The notes under the pieces were generated by a model. It saw only the letters and a list, made by a program, of their open reading frames with translations. It was not told where the DNA came from and searched no databases. Below are positions 33,291-44,933 of a DNA stretch of 64,000 nt, one piece after another (position 1 is the stretch's first letter; each line of letters opens with the position of its first letter). The stretch lies in NCBI GenBank assembly GCA_029378245.1, contig JARKIF010000003.1, forward strand, positions 2,480,001-2,544,000. Direction: 5' to 3'. A program made the position numbers and the translations under genes. The stretch is from Roridomyces roridus. Taxonomy: Eukaryota; Basidiomycota; Agaricomycetes; Agaricales; Mycenaceae.

Positions 33291-34431
33291 ATGCTGAGCA
33301 GTCCACTTCGCGCTCGCCTTGCGCAAATCGAGCAACAGATGCGCGCACTCGGAAACCAAATGACGCTGCTGCGTGCCGAAAAAGAGACGATTAAGCACGA
33401 TCTGTCCGCCGTCGTATATCCAGTCCTCACTCTTCCGGACGAAATTACATCCAAAATCTTCGAGCATTATGCCGATTCGGAGGACCCGTGGACCCACACT
33501 CCCTCGGGCTGGTACCACTTCAGGTTGTTTAACTTGTTGTCGGTGTGTAGCGTATGGCGCCAAGTAGCTCTGTCCACTTGCCGGCTTTACACTCGTATCA
33601 GGTCTCGCCGTGGTGAGTAATCTATCGTCTCTCAGCGTCCGTTGACTTACATTTCGATTAGTTGACCAACTCGCTTCTTGGCTTCCGCTTTCTGGCAATC
33701 TCCCTTTGACCCTTCGTTTCACTTGCCATTACCCCTCTTCGTCGAGAAAATTCCGACTGCTCTGCCAACTTATATCCGACTATTCTGCACGGTGGCAGTC
33801 ATTGACTCTCTTAACCATGAACGAGAACGGTGCCATGCCAGTCCATCTACCCACTACATTTTCGAGCCTTGAAACCCTCGAATTTGCACCGTTGAGCTCA
33901 TCTGGAGAGCCGGTGAGTATACCCATGCTGCATGCGCCTCGCCTTGTCGAATTGCGACTCGTGTATGGCCGTGCGATGACCCAGTGGGAAACAGCACTCC
34001 CGTGGACGCAGTTGACGAAACTTCAAGTGAACGAGGGTTTCGAGCGGTGGTGGCAGCTCCTCCGTCATACACCAAATCTCGAGGTTCTCTGCATTACGGA
34101 CGCATCTCGGACTGGGTTACCTCCGAATGAAATTCAACCCATGCCCATGATCGTCCTTCCGCAGCTGCACACGCTCGACTTTTTTCTCGTCGACTGTTGC
34201 GACATAATCGAATACCTTACCCTTCCCGCACTCCATAACCTCACCATTCACCGGGGATTCATTAGTACTAGTAAGCTGACAACCAAGACTTTACCGCGTT
34301 GGCATTACTATTCAGAAACTTGCAAAAATTTCCAACAAATTTGTCGGGAACGGAGCGGATATGTAGGTGCTGAAGATAGCGACACGGCAGCAGTGGATGG
34401 TAGGTTCCTCAAACTTGTAAAAAATCGATGA
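33291..34431 (+). CDS. F-box protein F1, C-terminally truncated
   Basis: Exons 33291-33612 and 33662-34431 (363 residues). The start was chosen by alignment with F2 (MLSS..R..RIAQIEQQM). Order: short coiled coil (IEQQMRALGNQMTLLRAEKE), F-box-like segment LPDEITSKIFEHY..VCSVWRQVALSTC, then LRR-like repeats (MLHAPRLVELRL, TPNLEVLCITD, LPALHNLTI). Known: such proteins link Skp1 of SCF ubiquitin ligases to a substrate held by the LRRs; target unknown. Homology to F2 (520 residues) stops near 34265, after which the frame runs into unrelated sequence. Probably a truncated paralogue. Confidence 0.6.
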
Positions 34432-35401
34432 CGAGAGGGTGGGAGCTCCAAGTAAATTGTAAGATACCCAGCTCCAGCCTCTTTACAAATTCTAATTTTA
34501 TTTCGACCAAGATTCTCATAGTAGTGCTCTCAAAGTCAAGAAAACCATCATTCAAGCTCCAAGCTCTCAAGCCAAAACAAGCCAAGGAAGTGGTTGTAGA
34601 AAATAAAGACATATGTGTATGCACGGATGGGGGTAAAGTTCTATTACTCAAAGTGCGAATACAGGCTTGCTTTTATACCTTTCTAGTAGCTAGGATACCA
34701 TAGATAGAGACGAAGAACACAGCCAAGTATCCCAGCGAACGAACAGCCTTGTGGAGTACGAGCCCCGAGTTCCGATGTCCGATGTGGGCGTTTCGGGCAA
34801 TTAGTAAGAAGTCCACATGGCATCTGCGTCTCATTCTTTCAATTTTGTTATTCGACGGACTCGTTTGGCCGTAGAGGCTCACCAGGAGGCCTTGGATAAG
34901 TATTGTACTTGTGACTATTCGAGTTGCGAAAATCCAGCAATTTCCGCCACGGGTGAGCTGAATATGTGTTGGAAAGGATGGCAGCATATGCAGGAAGGGT
35001 CAAACATTCAATTCCTTTAGGATGGTTATTACGAGTCTTCTGGAATCTGAACAGACGGAATTGGACACGGCTGCGGAGTTGCTGGCAGCTGCCGGAGTCG
35101 ACTTTGGTCGACTTGCAGCTAGCACTTCATAATTCTGTCGTAGGTCAACTTGTCCAAACCGCGCGCGACTCTGCAGCGCACGGACGTTCGTCGGATGACC
35201 GTGGAAGTTAGGTGCCACTTGCAAGGGCAGGCGCAACTAAAGCGGTCGCCGGTGTTCCGGAATCCATCAAACGCCACATCACGGCTTTTGTCGGCCGATT
35301 CCCTTCTTTCTTGCTTCCATCTGCAACTCGTAGACGTGGCTTGCGGTGCGTACTCTTTAATTTGCTCGTCTCCGTCAATGCTGAGAAGGTCATTGACTCA
35401 G
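34432..35401. other. Sequence between F1 and F2; no gene recognised
   Basis: About 970 bp of AT-richer DNA replacing the expected 3' half of F1, then sequence similar to that upstream of F1 from about 35300. I found no TIR pair or long ORF, so the cause of the truncation is unresolved. Confidence 0.4.
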
Positions 35402-37020
35402 ATGTTGAGCAGTCGATTTCACCGCGTTCGCATTGCGCAAATCGAGCAACAGATGCACGTACTCGAAAACCAAATGAGCCTGCTGCGTGCCGAAAAAGAG
35501 ACGATTGAGGACGATCTGGCGACCATCGTATATCCAATCCTCACTCTTCCCCATGAAATCACCTCCAAGATCTTCGTGCACTATGTGGATGACCGGTGGA
35601 GGCACAGTCCCCTGGAATTACGAGCGGTGTGCAACTCATGGCGGCAAGTGGCTCTATCCACGTGCTGGCTTTACACTCGTATTACGTCTCGCCACGGTGA
35701 GTGATTTATTTCTATTTCCCTCTCGGTGTCAGGCAGCTGACGCTTTGATTAGTGGACCACCTTGCCGCCTGGCTTCCACTTTCTGGCGATCTCCCTTTGA
35801 CTCTTGATTTCAACTCTTATTATCCTTCCTCGTCGAGCGAGTTCCGAATGCTCTGCCAACTCCTATCCGACTATTCTGCACGTTGGCAGTCTCTGACCCT
35901 CACCACCATACACGGCGGTGTCATGCCAGTCCATCTACCCGGTACCTTCTCGAGCCTCGAAACCGTTTATTTCAATTCCTTTTGCTGGGCCTCCAGCGAA
36001 GCAGTGACTATACCCATGCTCCATGCCCCACGACTCGGCGCTTTGCAACTTGATTGTGGCCGCTTGATGTCCCAGTGGCATACGGTCCTCCCATGGCCGC
36101 AGTTGACGAAACTTGACGTCAACAAGGGTCTTGAACAGTGGTGGCAGATCCTCCCTCATACCCCAAATCTCGAGGCGCTCCGCATCACGGATGGATTCCG
36201 GAATGGGATTCCCGAAAACCAATTCCAATTCATGCCCATGATCGTCCTTCCCCACTTACGCACGCTCGAGTTTCAGTTCATCGACTGTTGCGATATGTTT
36301 GAGCACCTCACCTCTCCGGCGCTCCAAAACCTCATCATCCCCGTCACTTCTGACTGGAAATGGGACTTGATGGAACCCTTCGTTGCGCGTTCCCGTTGCA
36401 CCATACGCAACGTCGAGCTCCGGATTTCACAAGAAGAAGACGAAGATGTTGTTGTTCGTTTCTTCGAGGAATTTCGGCTTTCCTCCGTCCGGCAATTGAC
36501 CATCATCGCTCCCACAAAAGACACGCTCTTACTTGTGGTCAACACGCTTTGCGATGATGACCACCTCATACCCATGCTCGAAACGCTCCGGATTGTGGAC
36601 TTCCAATTCCAAGCTCCGCTCATCCCGATCGCTGATATGCTCTCCGCACGCAGTCAGCGGGTGTTGACGGAGGACGAGTCGAAGACCATGGCCAACTTGA
36701 AATCCTTCGAGCTCACGTTTAGCTCGGAGGTGTTGAGTAGCCGCGACGATTCGGAGTTGCACGACGATCTCGGCGTGCAGCTGGACCAAGCATTGGAAAC
36801 ATTGTGTCATCTCCAATCGAAAGGATTAAGGGTAGATATTCAAACTACCTTTGACCGAATGGGTAGTGCGATTGATTTGGATATGGCGAGAACCTTCCTC
36901 AAACCTCCCTCCTTCTCTGCTGATCTTTCTGCTAGATTAAAAGAATTCGCGCCGACGGCGACAGCTTCAAGACTTGACTTCTCTGGTCGCAAGACAACTT
37001 TTTTGGCGGGCATTTCTTGA
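35402..37020 (+). CDS. F-box/LRR protein F2
   Basis: Exons 35402-35696 and 35753-37020 with a 56-nt intron (520 residues). The N-terminal coiled coil (QIEQQMHVLENQMSLLRAEKE) leads into the F-box-like LPHEITSKIFVHY..VCNSWRQVALSTCWLY (about 45-95), then a long LRR-like region with repeated PxLxxLxL units, ending in a lysine/serine-rich tail. The intron sits at the same codon (G|TG GAC) as in F1 and F11, so these three form one subfamily. Predicted Skp1-binding substrate adaptor; the target is unknown. Intact. Confidence 0.8.
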
Positions 37021-37113
37021 TTGGGGTTGCATGATGCATCAGATTTTCTCAGTCCATAGAGCAGGCTGACAACGCATATGGTAGACACAGATAATATTGC
37101 ATAAAGACGTGTA

Positions 37114-38646
37114 CTATTTGAGATCGACCTGGAGCCCCTCTCTCCGTAACTTTTCCAATCTTTCCAGGAACTGCCTGCGATGTGGCTGGTCACTACCATG
37201 TCGCACAATCTCAAAGACTTTCCATCGCGCGACAGGAGGAGGCGCAGACATAGCGGCAAGCTGCTCGTCTGACCACCAACGAGAGTTTATCGTTTTGAGT
37301 AGCACCGATGCGTCAAGAGCACGCACAAATAGAGGCTCCATGTACATTCGTTCAAGGCGCGGGACCTTCGGAGGTGCATCAGAGCGAAATTGGAGTAACT
37401 TGAGTACCGAATGAACCAAGTCGGCGCCGGAGAAGCAGAAGGTGAGACGAAGTTCCACCAGCTGCTCGGAGGACTCGAGGATGGAAGCAAAGTCGCTCAC
37501 TGGAATTTGGTAACCTCCGAGCTCCAGTGATCGAATATTCGGACAGCGCAGTTGGAATGACGTAAAATCCCGCGACGACCAAAAGGTCCCAGAGCTGGCG
37601 GTCGGGCCATGGATCTCCAACGTCGTCAGCGCAGGGAGCGCCAGGCGCGCAAAGAAGGGCATAATCGTGGCATACACCAAATCACTGTTGACGCGCCCAT
37701 GCTCCGAGCCGCTATTGAAGCGGAGTCGCAGTGTCTCGAGCCGAGGCAACCGTATGAGTCAGAGCGGGGCAGAGGAACCCGGTCGCCCATTCCAGGGTAG
37801 CATTTCATCGAATGCTGCGCTGACGGCGTGTTTGCACTGCAGCAAAATATTCAGACAGGTTTGAGCCGATAGGGAATATGGATCCTTGATATTGAGGTGG
37901 ACGAGCTGGGACCACGGCATGGGAAAGCACAAAATACCCCAAACATCGAGCGTGACCGTACGAAGGCGTGAAGCGCCTAAGAAAACGTCGACTGAGGCGG
38001 TTAGATAGCGACGCTCGGTCAAATGCACGCTTTCGAGGTTCTCGAGGGCGTCACCGGCAAGTGGTAACAATCCAGAGATGTCTGAGGACTGAAATCTCAG
38101 CGACTTCCATCGCGGAGCTAAGCTGAGGGCATATTGGAAGAGGGGAGATGTGTGGGAAGGTGCACTCTTCACGGAGATGGGAATGGGGAGTGGCGCCGAG
38201 CGCTCGAGGAAGGTCTTGGCCATGTGCAAATAGCTGGCGCATGGTGGGCGTTCGAAATCCAGTTCTAGGTCTCCAGCCCAAAGCAGGGGTGTTTTGCAAA
38301 CCAGCCATCTCCACTGAGCACAGACCTGAGACACGACTAGGACTGGGTCGAGCCAGAAGATCGCTTCGGCCGAGGCCATCTGGAAGATTTCCACCAATAA
38401 TTCGGCGTGAACGGTGTGAATGGGTGCTATTAATTCTTTGAGAGAAGCAATGGACTCTCGCTTCTCCTGACGGAGACGCGAAAGTTCGAGGATTTTGGAT
38501 TCGATGTCGAGGAGATCCGCCTCGGCGGCACGAATGAGGCCTTTCACTGCCTCGCGACTGGACAGGCTGTCCTTCTCGGACTTCTCCATGCTCGTAATTC
38601 TGCTCATAAGACGGTCAGAGTCTCTATCGGCTGTGAGCGAGAGCAC
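37114..38646 (-). pseudogene. F-box/LRR locus F3 with one in-frame TGA
   Basis: One continuous frame from 38646 to 37114 is broken only by TGA at 37759-37761, between GSSAPL and LIRLPRLETL. The parts together match F5 and F7 along their length: coiled coil, F-box-like VHAELLVEIFQM..VVSQVCAQWRWLVCKTPLLW, LRR region, then SRWWSDEQL and a C-terminal FLERLEKLRREGLQVDL. No GT..AG pair would remove the stop. Either a recent null allele or a sequence error. Confidence 0.65.
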
Positions 38647-41280
38647 AAACTAGTCGAAGGTGCTTGGATAGGGTGGTGTGAGACAGATTTGTTTATTTGG
38701 TGATGATTTCAGCGTACTATCCGATTTCGACTTCCGGAGAATGAAGATAATGGAATTCACGAATGCTGGTACCAGGTACAAGAACTACCGTCGCCTTCAT
38801 CTGAGAGCCGGAACCCTCCCCACCATATACCACAAGGTCACGCCAGCAACGAAATGCGCCCGCTGCCTCCTCTACATATAACACAAGCCGGGATGTCAGA
38901 GCTGGTACGTAGCGAACCGATGACGGGAGGAGGGAAGACGCCGAGCTAGTATTGGGTTGTAAAGGAGAGGAGCGTGGAGGAATGAAGGGATGGGTGTCAT
39001 TTCGCCTCCCCACCGGCGGGCTCCATCACCCGGCCACTCCTCGACGGATTAATTGTGGTGACCATGCTCGCCCGCTCGTCGAGAGCCCACTCAGCATCCT
39101 GAGGCCGAGGCCGAAGCTGAGCCCGGGATCAATGGCTCACAGGCTCCACACCCGCTCCTCGACGCACTGAGGGTGGTGACCAGACCGTCAGAAGGGGGAA
39201 GTCCGTGCAGCGTGTAGCTGATGCCCAGAGAGTATGACCGGACGCGCAGGGATGTATACGTAAGGCGCCCCGGTGGCTTACAAGTAGGAGGAGGTGGAGA
39301 GCACGAGCCGGAGGCGACAGCGAGCAACGAGGACCTGAGGAACGCAGGCAGCGGTAAGGTGAGGAAGAGCCTTGGGAGCATGCGAGCGACGATGAGTCAG
39401 AAAGGACGACCTCGAAAGGCGGGCAGTAGCGGCCAATATCCTCGCACTTCATTCCTCGGGTCCAGACCACTTGATTCAAAATCATGCGGGCTAGCCCATG
39501 CCCGTCGCCCGCTCCTGTCACCGCCGAAGGGTCCACGCGGGTCTGGGTGCGGGGTGGGCATACTCTGTACGTATGGCCGTGGGCGGCGGTGATGTCGAAA
39601 GTCTTTGGAAGACGGGCCAAAACACGGAACGAGGAGTAGACGATGACGTCGGGCTTGCTCTGCATGACTAGCTCAGACGGCGGTGCATGACGAGCTCAGA
39701 CGGCGGTGCATGACGAGCTCAGACGGCGGCGATCGACATCACCACGCTTCGTTCGTCGAGAAGAAGAGGAGAATGAATGCTCCGCGGGGAGGGCGTGGGC
39801 CAAGGCATAACCGATGGGGACATCGACGACGGGAGCTGAAGGCGCGCGACGTCCACGGCCGATGTGAAAATTCCCTCGAGAGGATAGGCGACGAAGCGCT
39901 CCAACGGAAAGACAAACAGAACGACGGGTATTCCTTCAATCGAAGGGTACGACATGCGCTGCATGCCTCGGAGCGAGGGATTGAGGACTAGGAAAAAGCT
40001 CGGCGACCGTGAGCGGACCAGGCAGAGTGGATGTCCAGACCGCGCCACGACGGATGAAAGCCCGGGAGTAGGGAGTCTAAGAAAGCTCGTCAGCCCGTGG
40101 GCGATAGTGATGATGCCTCTTACACACCAAAGTAACAGTTCCTAGCCGCTGCCCTTGCCTGAAGAAAGCCACGGCTCCATGCCCTCCGGTGCGTCCCAAG
40201 CCTCTCGCTGACTCGGAGAGAAGTTGTGCTCCGCCTGAAAGATGACAATCGGATGCCGAGCTGGGTGCTGCATTGGCGCTACGTGACTTCGGGTAGCTGC
40301 CATTCGACATCCCGCACGAGCTGAGCAGCTGCTCTAGCTCCCATACACGGCTAACATCGCCCGTGCTCTAAGCTGGATCGAGGAATGGAAAGCCTCCTGC
40401 ATCTCAGCACCAGAGGCGGCGTCTGAGGGGTGCTGCACTCTTCGCAAGCGTAGGCGCGATGGTGTAAGTCGAGTAAGATGGGATGACGTAGACGCCGCGG
40501 CGGCCCAACGCAAACGAATGCCGGTCTACACCTAGCATCTGAATCGAAGCTTGGAATTGAGGAACAGGGAACAGGTGGTGAGGGTAAGCTGCTCGTATCG
40601 AAACTGGTGGCGATTCGACTGGGAAGACGGAATAGTGGGAGTGGGAACGAGGAGAAGGGTGGACAGTGTCGGGCTTCCGATTTGTGAGCTAGTAAATCTA
40701 AGAGCCTGGTTAGTTTATGCACGATCCGATGGATTCTGTTGCGCACCAACGTCGCGTCCAACTGGAGTCTCTGGGTTTGGAAAAGAATTTATTTCCTTCG
40801 GCACCTCCCGAGTCCCGAGCCTTGGGTCACCCTTTCCGGGAGTCTGTGCAAAACCCACGGGGACAGCGACGAGGGGCGTGGGTCACTGGACAATGGCTCG
40901 ACGGAGGAGGATACTGGCATCTTCGGGCGCAGGGGTTGTCCAGAACCGTCGATAGGAGAACAGACATTGAAGCCAATGACGACGAGCAAAAGAGGCTGGT
41001 GGCATCCTGAGCGACCCGGGCCAATCTTTGTGCGGTGAGTGTTGTCGGGGTCGTTCACCCAGGAAGGACTCCATAGCATTCAACGAGCCGATGTTCAGGC
41101 TGGCCGTGCATGGTGCGCGAAAGAAGTGAAGAGCTGATTGGCAAGTCACAAAACGCAAACAAAACGGCTTGCTTTTCGCGTCCATCTCGTCGAGTGCATG
41201 AACCAAGTAACGTGCGTGGTCATTTATCCTTTGTCTCTGACTGCTGACCACCTTGTATTCCAGCGTCTGGTATTCTCGGC
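38647..41280. other. 2.6-kb gap without a recognised gene
   Basis: Several ORFs of about 100-180 residues occur on both strands with no motif I know. It holds a 23-bp tandem triplet (39661-39729) and, from about 40140, sequence duplicated upstream of F5 (about 42870). Confidence 0.4.
39661..39729. repeat. Three tandem copies of a 23-bp unit
   Basis: TGCATGACGAGCTCAGACGG plus CGG, three times; the first copy differs by one base (ACTAGC for ACGAGC). Confidence 0.9.
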
Positions 41281-42720
41281 ATGGAAAGCATCCTATCCAG
41301 TCTAAAATTTGGAGACCCTTGCACCCCGAGTTTCGCGCGTGAAGTCAGAGGCCACATCTCAGCCGCCGAATCCAATATTGCTCGACTCGACACCGAGATT
41401 CAAGACCTGACGCGTCTCCGAGAGCGAGAGCGAGAGCTTCTTGCTGCTCTCAAACCGCTCGTCACACCGATCCGCAAGCTTCCGGTGGAATTGCTGAAGA
41501 TATTCCTCCTGTTAGTGGACTCGACGGAAGACTGGTTGCTCCCCGCGCTGTTGGTGTCTCAGATCTGTGCACATTGGCGTCGGGTGGCTTGTGCGACACC
41601 CCAGTTGTGGGACCGATGCATGCCTCTTGATCTCTCCAAGGCACGATCTGACGCTTATCTGGCAACTACAAAGACCATTTTCGAGCGGTCAGCACCGCTC
41701 TCTGTACCAGTTTCTCTGGACCAAGAACCGGCCGAGGCGTCCCCGCTGGCCGAATATTTGTACGGTTTGGCCCCACGATGGAAATCGCTGGTTTGGTCTG
41801 GCTCCTCGTCCAGACTACGCGCACTCCCTCTGGGCTCGCTGGACAGTCTGGAAAGCGTCGACTTGTCGCGCTGCACGGATGTCCCTTCCTCGTCGCCAAA
41901 TGAGGTTTTCCTCGGCGCACAGCGCCTACGCATGGTCACTCTCAGCTTAGGCATCATGGACCGCTTCCAGAGGCCTTGGTCCCAGCTCACTTCGCTAACA
42001 GTGACGGAAAGAGTGCACCCCGCCCAGCGCTTGCTCGAGGTCTTGCTCCAGTGCACGAATATTGTCGAGGTGTCCTTTGCTATCATGATGCCCTGGACTG
42101 AAGCACCTGCTTTGTCTGCGCCAATAATCCCCCTGCCGCGACTCAAACAGCTCGTGCTCATATTCGGTCCAGACGGGGGAAATATCACTCCGTTCTTCTC
42201 ACGGCTATCGCTTCCTGCGCTCACAACACTGGGCATCATGAGCGTCGCCGTCTCCGGCACAGATACGGTCACCTGGTGGTCATCCGAAGTTTTCACCCAG
42301 TTCCAAAGGCGTTCTCCGCGCGTCCAGGAACTCACACTTCTCGGTACCAGTCTCACATCAGAGCGCGGCGTCTCTCTCCTGACGGAATACCCGTATCTCA
42401 TCTGGATCGATATGTGATACTGTTTTCGGACGGAGGACACGTTGAAGTCAGTTCTGGACTTGCTCACAGACAGGGATATTCAGCCGCGACTCCGTCGACT
42501 CAGTATCATGGACCCTGCCATGACCGCAGTCCACGAAGCCGTATGGGAGCAGATAATACTTTCGCGATGGTGGCCAGACGCACAAGTGGTTAACCATACC
42601 CGTGTGCGTTTGGAGACTCATGATTTCCTGTGGCAACAATGTCCCGCAGAAATTCACTGCGCCGTTTTTAGCGAAGATGGACCAACTTCGGACGGAGGGG
42701 CTCAAGGTCACGATTCCATA
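41281..42720 (+). pseudogene. F-box/LRR locus F4, in-frame TGA plus frameshift
   Basis: The frame is open from 41281 (MESILSSLKFGDP) through coiled coil, F-box-like LPVELLKIFLLLV..LVSQICAHWRRVACATPQLW and the LRRs to TGA at 42415-42417. It then continues in the same frame (SVLDLLTDRD..ILSRWWPDAQVVNHT) to about 42610, where RLET is followed by a frame change. The shifted frame reads APFLAKMDQLRTEGLKVTIP and stops near 42720, matching the C-terminus of F5. Two independent lesions make this a pseudogene; it could still express a 378-residue F-box fragment. Confidence 0.75.
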
Positions 42721-43451
42721 GTTGTACTTTCTCTAGACACGCTGTTGTATTTATATGTAGAAATGAAAATCTACGACCTCCAGGTGGGCTGGATCGTCGT
42801 GGAGATGGAGGCCAAACTCGTATGTGCCGACGAAAGCCTCCTGCATCTAAGGGCTGGGTAACGTTTCCTAGCCGTTGCCCTTCCCTTGGAGGAAAACCAC
42901 GACTATATGCCCTCCGTTGCTCCCCAAGCCTCCTGTGACCCGATCTCGCTCTGACTCTGAGAGCAGTTGTGCTCCGCTTGTCGAGCTAGGTGATGGCGGG
43001 CATAGCAGCATAGCTAGCATTTAAGTACGAGGGCGGTGGCGTCCGTCAAGTAGGATGAGGGCAAAGCGAGAAAGACACGGGCAGGTCTCGTTCATCGGTT
43101 TGTATTGGAGCCAGGGAGAGTCATGACGGTGGCACCCAGAGCGACCGAGAGTGACTCTCCGCTCAGACTGCTGTTGTAGCCGTCATTGACCCAAAAGAGA
43201 CGCTGTCGCAGCGGCATGGACCAGGACGGCCAAGATGAGTTGCTAGTTGGCGGTGCCGGTGCACGGTCGAAAAGAGAGAGATGGCGGGAGGAGGAGCTGA
43301 TCAATTTGGGTGACGTGATGGCCAAACGGCTTGCTTTCCGCGTCCATCCTGTCCAACGAGTACTTGACCGCGTTTCTTGGGTGGACTAATACGTGCGTTG
43401 TTGTGTATCCTACGTCTCCAATTGCTAACCAATCGATGCACCGACCTCAGC
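42721..43451. other. Upstream region of F5; duplicated spacer
   Basis: About 42870-43000 resembles 40140-40270 and about 43320-43420 resembles the region upstream of F4 (shared ACGGCTTGCTTT(C/T)CGCGTCCAT). No gene seen. Confidence 0.5.
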
Positions 43452-44903
43452 ATGGGGAGCATTCTCTCGACTCTTATGCCTGAAGACCTTTGCACGCCGA
43501 ACTTTGCGCGTCAAGTCAAAGGCCACATTATAGCCGACAAATCCAACATTGCCCGTTTAAACGCCAAGATTCAAGACCTCAGGCGTCTCCGAGAGCGAGA
43601 ACCTGCTGCTCCCAGACCGCTCATCGCCCCCATCCACAAACTTCCTGTCGAATTGCTGACGGAGATATTTCTCCTGGTGCTCGGCTCGAGGGAGGACTGG
43701 CTGGCTCAAGCGCTGGTTGTGTCTCAAGTCTGTGCACATTGGCGTCGCGTGGCTTGTGCGACACCCCAGTTGTGGAACGGAGAGATTGCTCTGAATCTCA
43801 CGAAGCCACGCTCCGATGTTTATCTGGCCACCACAAAAACACTTTTTGAGCGGTCTGCGCCGCTCTCCATATCGGTTTTGCTGGAAAATGAACCGGTCGA
43901 AGCGTCTCCACTCGTCGACTATCTCTACAGTTTGGCGCCACGATGGAAAGCGTTGACTTGGACCCAATCCACATCGTCGAGACTCAGCGCACTCCCGCGG
44001 GGTGTGCTGAATAATCTGGAAAGTGTCTTCCTGTTGGACTGCACAGATCTTCCTGTCTCATCACCAACCGACGCCTTCCTCGGCGCCCAGCGCCTCCGAG
44101 TCGCCGCCCTCGATCTGCGGGGACTGGGGTGCTTCCGCATGCCTTGGTCGCAGCTTACTTTGGTCTCACTCACCGGAGACGGAGTACCTAGCAGTCCCGC
44201 GCAGCTTTTCCTCGACATTTTGGTACAGTGCACCGCCGCTGTCGAAGTGCACTTTAGCAGAATGATGCCTTGGACTGAAGCGCCTACTTCTTCCGCGCCA
44301 ATCATTCGCCTACCGCGACTTGCGAACCTCGAGCTGATATTCGGTCCAGGAGGGAAAAACATCACTCCCTTCTTCACACGGCTGGCGCTTCCTGCGCTCA
44401 CATACCTCAGTATCTACGCCGCTATAGGGACCTCATGGTCATCCGCAGATTTCACACAGTTCCAAAGACGCTCTCCGAACGTCCACGAACTGCTGCTGTG
44501 CGGACCTAGCCTCACATCCGACCGTGCCGTCTCTCTTCTCACGGAATACCCGCATCTCACCTGTATCAACTTGCAATTCGTTTTTCGGCGTGGTGGGCCG
44601 TTAAACTTGAGTTCAGTTCTGGACTGGCTCACATACAGGGATACTGCCAGCGCCGTTAACGCTCCGCGACTCCGTCGGCTCGTGATCATGGATCCTCGGT
44701 TAAATGATATCGAGGAAGCCGTTTGGGAGGAGATGATATTTTCGCGATGGTGGCCAGATGCACAATTGGCGAACCATACCGGTGCGCGATTGGAGACTCT
44801 CGTACTTGCCCGTGGCAGAGATCTACTGCATCAATTTAGCGCGTCGTTTGTAGAGAAGATGGACCAACTTCGGACGGCGGGGCTCAATGTCATGATTCTA
44901 TAG
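43452..44903 (+). CDS. F-box/LRR protein F5
   Basis: Single open frame of 483 residues from MGSILSTLMPEDLCTP, the start being the one shared with F4 and F7. Coiled coil at about 25-55, F-box-like LPVELLTEIFLLV..VVSQVCAHWRRVACATPQLWN at about 63-110, then LRR-like strands and the family C-terminus (FSRWWPDAQ..FVEKMDQLRTAGLNVMIL). Adaptor for Skp1-cullin ubiquitin ligases by family; target unknown. It is the intact sister of pseudogene F4 just upstream, and F6 converges on it with 30 bp between stops. Confidence 0.85.
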   Translation: MGSILSTLMPEDLCTPNFARQVKGHIIADKSNIARLNAKIQDLRRLREREPAAPRPLIAPIHKLPVELLTEIFLLVLGSREDWLAQALVVSQVCAHWRRVACATPQLWNGEIALNLTKPRSDVYLATTKTLFERSAPLSISVLLENEPVEASPLVDYLYSLAPRWKALTWTQSTSSRLSALPRGVLNNLESVFLLDCTDLPVSSPTDAFLGAQRLRVAALDLRGLGCFRMPWSQLTLVSLTGDGVPSSPAQLFLDILVQCTAAVEVHFSRMMPWTEAPTSSAPIIRLPRLANLELIFGPGGKNITPFFTRLALPALTYLSIYAAIGTSWSSADFTQFQRRSPNVHELLLCGPSLTSDRAVSLLTEYPHLTCINLQFVFRRGGPLNLSSVLDWLTYRDTASAVNAPRLRRLVIMDPRLNDIEEAVWEEMIFSRWWPDAQLANHTGARLETLVLARGRDLLHQFSASFVEKMDQLRTAGLNVMIL

Positions 44904-44933
44904 TTTTTATTTTTGTATGATACGCCGGCGTGT

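Noticed and set aside
39661..39729. CRISPR-like array
   Set aside because: Directly adjoining 23-bp repeats without spacers in a eukaryotic setting; a simple tandem repeat.
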